Source: Candidatus Rokuibacteriota bacterium
Lineage (GTDB): Bacteria; Methylomirabilota; Methylomirabilia; Rokubacteriales; CSP1-6
Length of the DNA: 7,460 nucleotides
Assembly (NCBI GenBank): GCA_003221435.1
Contig: QHRS01000055.1
Location: 1 to 7,460, forward strand
Direction: 5' to 3'
The notes below the pieces were generated by a model that saw only the letters and a program-made list of their open reading frames with translations, did no database searches and was not told the DNA's origin. Below, piece after piece: positions 1 through 6,808 of the stretch. Made by a program: the position numbers and the translations under genes. Every line of letters starts with the position of its first letter. The stretch's first letter is position 1.

Positions 1-21
1 TCGCCAAGGGGAGTTGAGGCG

Positions 22-951
22 ATGGCGGTCAGGAGCTCGATCGGGGTGACGCGGGACGACGACCCCGTCCGAGCGATCCACGAGGCGGCTGCGGCCGCGC
101 GCGCTTCCGGCGGAAACGCGGCGCCCAAGGCGGCGCTCGTCATCAGCGCGGGCGCCGCACCGGCGGATGCGCTGCGTGCGGCCGCTCGCGAGTCCCTCAG
201 GGGTATTCCGATCGCCGGCATGGGCGTCGCCGGGATCCTCACCGACAACGGGGTCCTGACAGCCGGTGCCGCGGTCCTGTGCCTCTTCGGTGAGACGCTG
301 TTTCCCAGTTGCGCATGCGGCGGCCGTGCAGCCTCACTCCGCTCGGCCACAGAGCGGGTCGGCCGGCTCATTCTGTCGGGCGCGTGCGATCGCCGTCACT
401 ATCCGCGCGGGCTCGCGCTGGCGTTTGCGCGGTCGGTTGCCGGGTCGTGCGTGGCCGAGTTCATGCGGCCGTGGCGCCACATCACCGGACCGAAGCTCCG
501 TACGATCTTCAGCGCGACGTCGGAGGAGGCGCTGTACGGGCCCTGCTCGGAAGATCCCGGCGAGCTCACGGTGCTCACGCTCGAAGGGGCGTACGAGAGC
601 GGTCTCGGGGTCGCTTCCGGATTCGTCCCGGGCGAGACGGTACCGGATGCCACGACCCTCGTGCACGGCGCGGCTGACGCCGCCGCGACGGCGGTGAAGC
701 GGCTCGAGGGCCATTCGGTGCGCGCGGCGCTGATCGGGGAGAGCGCTCCGCGGCACGCCGCGCTCGGCGGCGCCGCGCGAGACGAGTGGATGGCCATGCG
801 CGAGCAGATTGGCCGTGACGTGCCCTGCCTCGGCTGGCTGACGCGCGTCGAGTTCGGAGCAGGGCGCGGCCTCGTCGCGACCACCGAGACCGGCTCGGTG
901 GTCGTCGCCGCTCTCGGAGACACTCCCCCCGCGCCGTCCAAGCCTTCCTGA
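22..951 (+). CDS. FIST-domain-like protein, probable small-ligand sensory protein
   Basis: A 309-residue soluble protein with no signal peptide or clear membrane segment. It resembles the FIST N plus FIST C architecture. Residues about 35-90 hold an alternating Ala/Val-rich strand, then GIPIAGMGVAGILT (61-74) and a GVLTAGAAVLCLFG strand, like the 'GxSxAGEI...AVLLAL' part of FIST_N. Residues about 234-299 hold a fold like FIST_C, with AALIGESAPRH, an RDEWMAMREQIGRDVPCLGW helix-turn and a closing GSVVVAALG strand. FIST domains are known as putative sensors of small ligands such as amino acids; the ligand here is unknown. The protein is shorter than many FIST proteins (about 380 residues), so the middle may be reduced. 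It has seven cysteines, including CAC at 97-99. The ATG at 22 is preceded by AAGGGGAG eight bases upstream, which supports this start. It converges with the glycosyltransferase gene. The family call is from pattern resemblance and is moderate; the reading frame is secure. Confidence 0.68.
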   Translation: MAVRSSIGVTRDDDPVRAIHEAAAAARASGGNAAPKAALVISAGAAPADALRAAARESLRGIPIAGMGVAGILTDNGVLTAGAAVLCLFGETLFPSCACGGRAASLRSATERVGRLILSGACDRRHYPRGLALAFARSVAGSCVAEFMRPWRHITGPKLRTIFSATSEEALYGPCSEDPGELTVLTLEGAYESGLGVASGFVPGETVPDATTLVHGAADAAATAVKRLEGHSVRAALIGESAPRHAALGGAARDEWMAMREQIGRDVPCLGWLTRVEFGAGRGLVATTETGSVVVAALGDTPPAPSKPS

Positions 952-1066
952 CCGCGCCCGCCTCCGATTCAGCGCGAGCGCGTCCGCCTAGATAGAGTCG
1001 AAGAGGGCCTCAACGGCCCCCTCCGAGCCTCCCCCAGGACCCAAGGGCGCCCAGGGTGTCGACCCA
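952..1066. other. convergent intergenic region between FIST-like gene and glycosyltransferase gene
   Basis: A 115-bp gap between two stop codons that face each other. It carries one copy of the dispersed repeat (998-1038, listed separately), whose hairpin could serve as a 3' boundary for the plus-strand gene. There is no T-run on either strand after the hairpin, so a classic intrinsic terminator is not supported. No open frame of interest lies here. Confidence 0.6.
998..1038 (+). repeat. copy A of a 41-bp dispersed intergenic repeat with internal hairpin
   Basis: This stretch matches the minus strand of 5738-5778 at 34 of 41 positions with no gap. It starts 47 bases after the FIST-like stop codon and has the same orientation relative to the gene before it as copy B has relative to livH. 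It folds as a 12-position stem, 998-1009 with 1015-1026, around the loop TCAAC, with ten Watson-Crick pairs and two A-C mismatches. The basal pair is T-A here and C-G in copy B, which is a compensatory change. The stem is followed by a C-rich tail ending CCCCCAGG, shared by both copies. Looser similarity continues to a shared GGCGCC at 1046-1051. It may be a REP-like element or a conserved 3' mRNA structure. Confidence 0.65.
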
Positions 1067-2791
1067 TCATTCGAGCGGTGACAGCGTGAGCCTGCCGGCC
1101 TCTGTCTTCATTCTGTAGGCTCTGCGCCCGCCCGGAAGCCACTCGAGCAACTGCGCGTTCCTGGCCCCGAGATCGTTGACGAAGAGCACGCGGTCCGAGA
1201 GGTCCGGCGAGTTGTTCCGATGCCGGTAGACCCATGCCCCCGGCAGCGCCTCCAGCGACGCCAGGTTCTGGACGAAGATCACCGCGTTGTCGATTCCGGA
1301 TCGCTCGACGAGATCGTACGGGGCCCGCGCGATGTTCGACATCTGGCGGAGGGACGGCCCGTAGACGGGCCAGAAGAAGAGCGCCGCCACGGCTGTGAGG
1401 GCGAGGGGCGCGCTCAAGACCGCTTTGAGCCCCGGGCGGCCGAACAATCCCTCAGCCCGGATCGCAAGCTGCTCCAAGCCGCTCGCGGAGAGCACGAGCA
1501 GCGGCACGGCCAGCTCACCGTAATGGACGGGCCCCACCACGTTGATGCTCGGGACTCGGAAGACCGCGTACGCCACGAGCGCGGCGAGCGACCCGAGGGC
1601 GAGCGCGCGTGCCTCAGGCGTTCGGCTCGCGAACGGGATGAACGCGAGCGATACCGGCCACCCGAGCAGCCAGAAATTCAGTCGCGCCACGGAGTAGAAG
1701 AGCTCGTACAGCGACGCCACGGGCGGGGGCGCCGGGAGGGATCCCATCGTGAAGGAGAAGTGGTGGGCTTCGGCGAACACCTGGTAGCCGGTGCGGAAGG
1801 GACTTCCCGTGACCGCAGCATTGTAACCGCCGAACAGCACGACCGCGACCGCTCCGGCGAGCACGAAGAGCGCCGCTCCCGGGGCCGCGCGGCGGTCGCG
1901 GTAGGCCGCGAGCGCGAGGAGGACGAGCCAGGGGACCGCGAAGGCGGTGGAGGTCAGCGGCCGGGTGAGGGCGGCCCACCCGAGGGCGCACCCCGCCGCG
2001 AGCCACCACCGCGTCGCCGTCGGCGCCGCCACGACCCGCGCGCCGGCATAGGCGAACCCGGTGAGCGCGAGGGCGGCGGTCGGGTGCGCGAGCATCGTCG
2101 CGGAGACCAGCACGAAGAACGGTGAGACCGCGGCCAGACCGAGCGCCAGCAGGCCCGCCCGCCGGCCGAACATTCGGCAGGCGAGCGCCCACGCGAGGAG
2201 GACTGTCAGCGCGGCTTCGACAGTCGTCACCCATCGGATCCCGCCGAGCCACTGGCCGAGCGTGAGGGCGAGCACGTGTCCCGGCGCGTAGATTCCGTAC
2301 CAGCGTCCGTCGTTGACGATGAACTGGTTCTCGAAGAAAGCGCGCGCCGGAGGCGGCGGCGAGGCAGCCGAAAAGTGGCCGCTCGCCCACACGCGCGCCA
2401 TGAAGTCGTAGACGTTCTCGTCGTCGGTGATCGCCGTGTCGCGCAAGAGGCCGTAGCGGGCGAGCACGATGAGCGCCGCGATCAGGAGCGCGACCAGGCC
2501 GGCGGCCCGGCGCGCGGTCGGCCGGGGCACTGCGAGGAGCCGCTCCCACTGGGCTGCAAGGCGGTGGCCGGACCAGGTCGCGAGTACTCCGGTCAAGAGC
2601 CCGGCGCACGGCAGGCCGAGCAGAACGAAGTTGAGCAGGAACGCGGTTTCCGGGGGCGCCCAACCGTGGCGGCCGTAGAGGATGATGTAGTTGCCGGCCG
2701 CCCCGCCAGCGGCCCAGAACGCCGCCACACAGAGCCCGGCGCCCATGAACGCGGCGAGGGGTCGGTACGACGAGGAGCCGTCTCTCGGCAT
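1067..2791 (-). CDS. multi-pass membrane glycosyltransferase, GT39/PMT-like (GT-C fold)
   Basis: About 574 residues with roughly ten or more hydrophobic helices (first at about 12-39, then 50-73, 97-113 and on to about 475), and a soluble C-terminal tail of about 100 residues. After the third helix comes TDDENVYDFMARVWASGH (near 122-139), matching the acidic DE..Y motif in the first large extracytoplasmic loop of GT39/PMT/ArnT-like enzymes. Next come FFENQFIVNDGRWYGIYAPGH (about 152-172, shown here in part) and a MLAHPTAALAL helix, both usual in this group. Such enzymes move sugars from polyprenyl-phosphate donors to protein, lipid or glycan acceptors on the outer face of the inner membrane; donor and acceptor cannot be read from sequence. 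GTG (2794-2792) and ATG (2791-2789) are adjacent starts; I chose ATG, with ACGGGG about nine bases upstream. It has its own promoter at 2859-2887 and is convergent with the FIST-like gene. The superfamily is fairly sure, the specificity is not known. Confidence 0.82.
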   Translation of the reverse strand: MPRDGSSSYRPLAAFMGAGLCVAAFWAAGGAAGNYIILYGRHGWAPPETAFLLNFVLLGLPCAGLLTGVLATWSGHRLAAQWERLLAVPRPTARRAAGLVALLIAALIVLARYGLLRDTAITDDENVYDFMARVWASGHFSAASPPPPARAFFENQFIVNDGRWYGIYAPGHVLALTLGQWLGGIRWVTTVEAALTVLLAWALACRMFGRRAGLLALGLAAVSPFFVLVSATMLAHPTAALALTGFAYAGARVVAAPTATRWWLAAGCALGWAALTRPLTSTAFAVPWLVLLALAAYRDRRAAPGAALFVLAGAVAVVLFGGYNAAVTGSPFRTGYQVFAEAHHFSFTMGSLPAPPPVASLYELFYSVARLNFWLLGWPVSLAFIPFASRTPEARALALGSLAALVAYAVFRVPSINVVGPVHYGELAVPLLVLSASGLEQLAIRAEGLFGRPGLKAVLSAPLALTAVAALFFWPVYGPSLRQMSNIARAPYDLVERSGIDNAVIFVQNLASLEALPGAWVYRHRNNSPDLSDRVLFVNDLGARNAQLLEWLPGGRRAYRMKTEAGRLTLSPLE

Positions 2792-2827
2792 CACTCCCGA
2801 GCCCCGTCTTTAACGATCCTCTGCCGC

Positions 2828-2842
2828 GGCGACCGCGTCGCC
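2828..2842 (-). other. small hairpin in the glycosyltransferase leader
   Basis: GGCGAC, a three-base GCG loop, then GTCGCC form a perfect 6-bp stem on the minus strand, about ten bases after the predicted transcription start and 37 bases before the start codon. There is no T-run after it, so it is not an attenuator of the usual form. It may stabilise the 5' end of the mRNA, or be chance in GC-rich DNA. Confidence 0.35.
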
Positions 2843-2858
2843 TGTCCGCCTCGTGTCC

Positions 2859-2887
2859 ACGATAGAGAGTCCGTCCGGGTGTGTCAA
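2859..2887 (-). promoter_or_regulatory. sigma-70-type promoter for the glycosyltransferase gene
   Basis: On the minus strand, a perfect -35 hexamer TTGACA (2887-2882) is followed by exactly 17 bases and a -10 hexamer TATCGT (2864-2859), four of six matches to TATAAT. A short AAAA run lies just upstream of the -35 box. Expected transcription start is near 2852, giving a leader of about 58 bases before the start codon. The arrangement is the textbook housekeeping promoter and lies in the gap upstream of a gene, so chance is unlikely, though the -10 box is only partial. Confidence 0.65.
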
Positions 2888-2931
2888 CTTTTCCCGGGCG
2901 CGCTGTGTTCCATGGACCCGGTGACGGTTCC

Positions 2932-3628
<697 letters not shown>

Positions 3629-3636
<8 letters not shown>

Positions 3637-4405
3637 GGGAGCGCCGCCCGAGGTACGCCTCGATCACGCGCGGGTGCTGTCTCACCTCGGCCGGCGGGCC
3701 TTCGGCGATCTTCTCGCCGTGGTCGAGCACGATCACGCCGTCGGAGATCTCCATGACGACGCGCATGTTGTGCTCGATGAGGAGGACCGTGATGTCGAAC
3801 TCGGCGATCAGCCGCCGGAGGAGCGCCATGAGGGCGCCCGCTTCGCCCCGCGTCATGCCCGCGGTCGGCTCGTCGAGCAGCAGCAGCGAGGGCGCGGCGC
3901 CGAGCGCACGGGCGATCTCGAGGCGGCGCTGATCCCCGTAGGGCAGGTGACGCGCGACCTCGTTGGCTTTGGTCCGGAGCCCCACCACCGTCAGCAGCTC
4001 GCCGGCGCGCCGCCAGAGGCTCTCTTCGGCCAGGCGGAAGCGCGAACCCCGAGCGAGCACGTCCCAGGCCGCGAGCGTGACCCGCGTGTGCATGCCGACC
4101 AGCACGTTCTCGATCGCCGTCATGTTCGAGAACAGGCGGATATTCTGGAACGTCCGGCAAACGCCTGCCGCCGTGATCTCGTCGGGCCGCAGCCCGACGA
4201 GCGAGCGCCCCTTGAACGTCACCGAGCCCGAATCTGGCGCGTAGAGTCCCGTGAAGACGTTGAACAGTGTCGTCTTGCCGGCCCCGTTGGGGCCGATGAT
4301 CGAAACGATCCGGCTCGGCTCGACCAAGAAGTCGATCTGGTTGACCGCGACGAGGCCGCCGAACATCTTGGTCACGCCCTTGGCTTGGAACAGCGGGAGT
4401 GTCAA
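3629..4405 (-). CDS. livG: branched-chain amino acid ABC transporter ATPase, LivG type
   Basis: A 258-residue cytoplasmic ABC ATPase. Motifs: Walker A GPNGAGKTT (38-46); VCRTFQNIRLFSNMTAIENV (82-101) with Q-loop Gln87, typical of LivG; signature LPYGDQRRLEIARAL (154-168), the LivG form in which the canonical LSGGQ is replaced; Walker B LLLLDEPTAGM (174-184); switch region LLIEHNM with His212. After AGM the usual Asn-Pro is Thr-Arg (TRGEA), a mild variation. The long insert between Q-loop and signature (about 105-150) is normal for LivG. The start is TTG at 4405, preceded by AGGCGAGG with GAGG seven bases upstream; no ATG or GTG lies in frame between this point and the livM stop, so TTG is the best start. 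It sits 35 bp after livM and overlaps livF by 8 bases. Confidence 0.96.
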
Positions 4406-4440
4406 CGGCTCGCCTCGCCTGGGGCGGCGCCTCGCATCAC

Positions 4441-5670
4441 CTATTGCTGTGGCTCGGCGAGCTCGCGCTGCCGGCGGCGCGCGGGGAGGATGCCCGCGGG
4501 GCGGAAGATCATCATCAACACGAGAATGACGCCGAAGACCATGCGCTCGTACTTCGCCGGCTCAAGCTGGGTCGGGAGGTTGGCGAGGTCGTAGCCGAGC
4601 ACCACGGTGCCCGCGTTGCGCAGCTCGTTGAGCCAGAGCGAGAACCCCTTCAGGACCTGAAGGTTGAGCACGGTGACGACGGTCGCGCCGAGCACGGCGC
4701 CCGGGATCGATCCCATGCCGCCCAGAATCACCATCGCGAGCACGCCGATCGACTCGAGGAAGGTGAACGATTCGGGATTGATGAAGACCTGCTTGGCCGC
4801 GAAGAGCACGCCGATGACGCCGGCGAACGAGGCGCCGCACGCGAAGGCGAGGAGCTTGCTCCGCACCAGCGGCACGCCCATGGCCTGCGCGGCCGTTTCG
4901 TCCTCGCGGATGGCCTCCCACGCCCGCCCGATGTGCGAGTTCTCGAGCCGGCGGTTCACGACGACAACGATGCCGACGATGAGCAGGACGAGGAAGTAGA
5001 AGTACAGCGAGTAGAGGAGGCTCGGGGCGACGCCCGGCAGCAGGGCCGGACTGAACGGCAGCGGCGGGCGCTCGATGGGGGTGATGCCCTTGGGGCCGTT
5101 GGTCAGGTTGATGGGCTTGTCGAGGTTGTTGGCGAGCACCCGAATGACCTCGCCGAATCCGAGCGTCACGATCGCGAGGTAGTCGCCGCGCAGGCGGAGC
5201 ACGGGGAGGCCCAGCAGCACGCCGGTGACCGCCGCGACCGTGAGGCCCACGAGCAGGAACACGAAGAACCAGCCCGGCGCGAGGGGGAATCCCCCGCCGA
5301 AGACCCGGTTGGCCTGCGGCGAGCCGAATATGGCCCAGAGATAGGCGCCGACGGCGAAGAAGGCGACGTAGCCAAGGTCGAGCAACCCGGCCAGGCCCAC
5401 GACGATATTGAGCCCGAGGGCGAGGGCGGCGAAGATCCCGACCTGGGTGGCGACCTCGAGGTAGTAGCCGTTGATGGTACCGATCGCCGGCATCATCACA
5501 CACAGCGCGAGCACTGCCACCGTGGTCTTGAGCCAGGGACGCATGCGGGCCAGGTAGAGCGCGAGGATCGAGAGCTGGAAGAGCAGGAACGCGAGGATCG
5601 AGTGCGGGAAGATGGAGACCGCGTATCCGGACGCGGCGAGCAGCACCAGCACGCCCGCGGCGTGGCTCAC
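4441..5670 (-). CDS. livM: branched-chain amino acid ABC transporter permease, LivM type
   Basis: A 409-residue polytopic inner-membrane permease. Hydrophobic helices run through the whole protein, including an N-terminal extension of about three helices (1-75), as in the long LivM forms. Hallmarks: GLAGLLDLGYVAFFAVGAYL (92-111), LRGDYLAIVTLGFGEVIRV (160-178), the cytoplasmic coupling loop REDETAAQAMGV (255-266) that contacts the ATPases, and VLAMVILGGMGSIPGAVLGA (310-329). It ends with a basic/polar tail after FRPAGILPARRR. I chose GTG at 5670-5668 because AGGAGGG lies seven bases upstream (5684-5678); a GTG 33 bases further upstream (5703) stays in frame but has no ribosome binding site and falls beside a hairpin. 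It forms the channel together with LivH. Confidence 0.95.
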   Translation of the reverse strand: MSHAAGVLVLLAASGYAVSIFPHSILAFLLFQLSILALYLARMRPWLKTTVAVLALCVMMPAIGTINGYYLEVATQVGIFAALALGLNIVVGLAGLLDLGYVAFFAVGAYLWAIFGSPQANRVFGGGFPLAPGWFFVFLLVGLTVAAVTGVLLGLPVLRLRGDYLAIVTLGFGEVIRVLANNLDKPINLTNGPKGITPIERPPLPFSPALLPGVAPSLLYSLYFYFLVLLIVGIVVVVNRRLENSHIGRAWEAIREDETAAQAMGVPLVRSKLLAFACGASFAGVIGVLFAAKQVFINPESFTFLESIGVLAMVILGGMGSIPGAVLGATVVTVLNLQVLKGFSLWLNELRNAGTVVLGYDLANLPTQLEPAKYERMVFGVILVLMMIFRPAGILPARRRQRELAEPQQ

Positions 5671-5677
5671 TGCCCTA

Positions 5678-5684
5678 CCCTCCT
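5678..5684 (-). promoter_or_regulatory. strong ribosome binding site deciding the livM start
   Basis: On the minus strand AGGAGGG lies seven bases before the GTG at 5670. This is the best Shine-Dalgarno match in the liv cluster and argues against the longer in-frame start at 5703. Confidence 0.8.
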
Positions 5685-5710
5685 CTCGCGGCTCTCGCCG
5701 CACTGTTCGA

Positions 5711-5729
5711 GCGCCGGCTTTGCCGGCGC
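5711..5729 (-). repeat. perfect 8-bp hairpin upstream of livM
   Basis: GCGCCGGC and its exact complement flank a 3-base AAA loop on the minus strand. It lies in the livH-livM gap, between repeat copy B and the livM ribosome binding site, and ends 26 bases before the AGGAGGG. No T-run follows. It could protect the mRNA or hold the gap open between two translated genes; alternatively it is a REP-like half-element. Confidence 0.6.
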
Positions 5730-5737
5730 CATCCCAC

Positions 5738-5778
5738 CCTGGGGGTGGTCCGGAGGGGGCCGACGAGGCCCCCTTCGG
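5738..5778 (-). repeat. copy B of the 41-bp dispersed intergenic repeat with internal hairpin
   Basis: Minus-strand sequence matching 998-1038 at 34 of 41 positions without gaps. It begins eight bases after the livH stop codon. The main stem pairs CCGAAGGGGGCC (5778-5767) with GGCCCCCTCCGG (5761-5750) around the loop TCGTC: eleven of twelve pairs, one A-C mismatch. Its C-rich tail forms a second 6-bp hairpin, CCACCC with GGGTGG (5748-5734), which copy A lacks. With the 5711-5729 hairpin, three stems fill most of the livH-livM gap. No T-run follows, so it is not a classic terminator; expression of livM downstream implies read-through. Confidence 0.68.
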
Positions 5779-5785
5779 TAAAAGC

Positions 5786-6757
5786 TCACGCCCGCTCCCG
5801 CACCACTTCGCCGAGCAGCCCCCTGGGACGGAAGATCAGGATCAGGATGAGGACGGAGAAGGCGAAGATATCCTTGTACTCGGCGCCGAAGGCTCCGCCC
5901 GTCAAGAGGGACAGGTACGACGCGGCAAATGCCTCGAGCAGTCCAAGGACGAGACCACCCATCATCGCTCCGGGAATATTGCCGATGCCGCCGAGCACCG
6001 CGGCGGTGAACGCCTTGAGGCCGGGGATGAACCCGGTGTACGGATTGATGAGCCCGTACTGCACCCCGAAGAGCACGCCGGCGGCGCCGCCCATCGCGCC
6101 GCCAATCAGGAAGGTGAGCGAGATCATGGCGTTGACGTTGATGCCCATCAGGCTCGCCGTCGCCTGATCTTCCGCCACCGCGCGGATCGCCGTGCCGAGC
6201 TTGGTGCGGTTGACCAGCAGATGGAGCGCCCAGAGCATGAGGAGCGAGGCGGTGATGACCACGAGCGCCTTCACCGGCACGTCGACGGTCGCGGTGAGCT
6301 CGAGTCGCCGGTTCAGCCCCTCCATGCCCGGATAGACGAGGTTGAACGCGTTGCGCCAGACGCTCTCGATCAGCCGGACAAAGTCCTGGAGGAAGAACGA
6401 CACGCCGATCGCCGAGATCAGTGGGATGAGCCGGGGTGCACCGCGAAGCGGCCGGTAGGCGACGCGCTCGATGACGACGGCGAGCAGCCCGCTGACGGCC
6501 ATCCCGGCCACGAGAATCAGGAGCAGCACCAGGAACGGTGGCAACTGGTCCAGCGCCCCGGCGTTCTTCAGGCCGAGCAGGATCTCGACGCCGACGAACG
6601 CGCCCACGACGAAGATCTCGGAGTGCGCGAAGTTGATGAACTCGAGCACGCCATACACCATCGTGTAGCCGAGCGCGATGAGCGCGTACATGAAGCCGAG
6701 GATCACGCCGTCGAGCAGAACCTGGGGGAATATTTCGAGGAGGAGCGCAAAGTCCAT
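5786..6757 (-). CDS. livH: branched-chain amino acid ABC transporter permease, LivH type
   Basis: A 323-residue polytopic inner-membrane permease, close to the usual LivH length of about 290-310. The N-terminus LLDGVILGFMYALIALGYTM (14-33) followed by VYGVLEFINFAHSEIFVVGA (34-53) is the LivH hallmark. Further marks are ERVAYRPLRGAPRLIPLISAIG (97-118, given here only as a landmark), the coupling loop RAVAEDQATASLMGINVNA (192-210), and LKAFTAAVLGGIGNIPGAMM (247-266). The last helix ends in IFRPRGLLGE, as in the family. The stretch 130-160 between helices is a little longer than in short LivH forms. The ATG at 6757 fits the family N-terminus, but the bases before it (CGCGTTTCCTCAA) hold no Shine-Dalgarno site, so translation may be weak or leaderless-like. 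It lies 51 bp after livK with a strong hairpin between them. Confidence 0.95.
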   Translation of the reverse strand: MDFALLLEIFPQVLLDGVILGFMYALIALGYTMVYGVLEFINFAHSEIFVVGAFVGVEILLGLKNAGALDQLPPFLVLLLILVAGMAVSGLLAVVIERVAYRPLRGAPRLIPLISAIGVSFFLQDFVRLIESVWRNAFNLVYPGMEGLNRRLELTATVDVPVKALVVITASLLMLWALHLLVNRTKLGTAIRAVAEDQATASLMGINVNAMISLTFLIGGAMGGAAGVLFGVQYGLINPYTGFIPGLKAFTAAVLGGIGNIPGAMMGGLVLGLLEAFAASYLSLLTGGAFGAEYKDIFAFSVLILILIFRPRGLLGEVVRERA

Positions 6758-6771
6758 TTGAGGAAACGCGG

Positions 6772-6799
6772 CGGGGGAGGAACGGGCGTTCCTCCCCCG
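6772..6799 (-). other. strong intercistronic hairpin between livK and livH
   Basis: A perfect 13-bp inverted repeat on the minus strand: CGGGGGAGGAACG (6799-6787) and its complement (6784-6772) around two bases, so at least the innermost pairs must open to make a loop. It starts nine bases after the livK stop codon. What follows is CCGCGTTTCC, not a T-run. The likely role is to block 3' exonucleases or partly terminate, so that the binding-protein message is more abundant than the permease message, as known for other binding-protein operons. A leaky terminator is the alternative. Confidence 0.7.
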
Positions 6800-6808
6800 G
6801 GGAGATGC

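Larger units (their letters stand above)
2795..2931. other. livF to glycosyltransferase intergenic region (promoter and leader)
   Basis: A 137-bp gap containing the minus-strand promoter at 2859-2887 and a leader of about 58 bases with a small hairpin. Right after the livF stop I see only a weak imperfect stem (GGAACC with GGGTCC on the minus strand, one mismatch) and no T-run, so I cannot name a terminator for the liv transcript; some read-through into the glycosyltransferase gene is possible. Confidence 0.6.

Noticed and set aside
998..1026. Bidirectional intrinsic terminator between the convergent FIST-like and glycosyltransferase genes
   Set aside because: A stem is present but no T-run follows it on either strand; it is better described as one copy of the dispersed repeat.
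4388..4405. A second TTGACA on the minus strand at the livG start (4405-4400)
   Set aside because: No -10-like hexamer occurs 16-18 bases downstream; the bases are the start codon and first codons of livG.
5668..5703. Longer livM starting at the GTG at 5703
   Set aside because: There is no ribosome binding site before it, the added 11 residues are charged and unlike the family, and a strong AGGAGGG points to the GTG at 5670.
4399..5781. A 460-codon open frame on the plus strand opposite livM
   Set aside because: It is antisense to a clear LivM, spans the hairpin-rich gap, and its product is extremely rich in Glu, Arg, His and Asp, as expected when hydrophobic GC-rich genes are read on the other strand.
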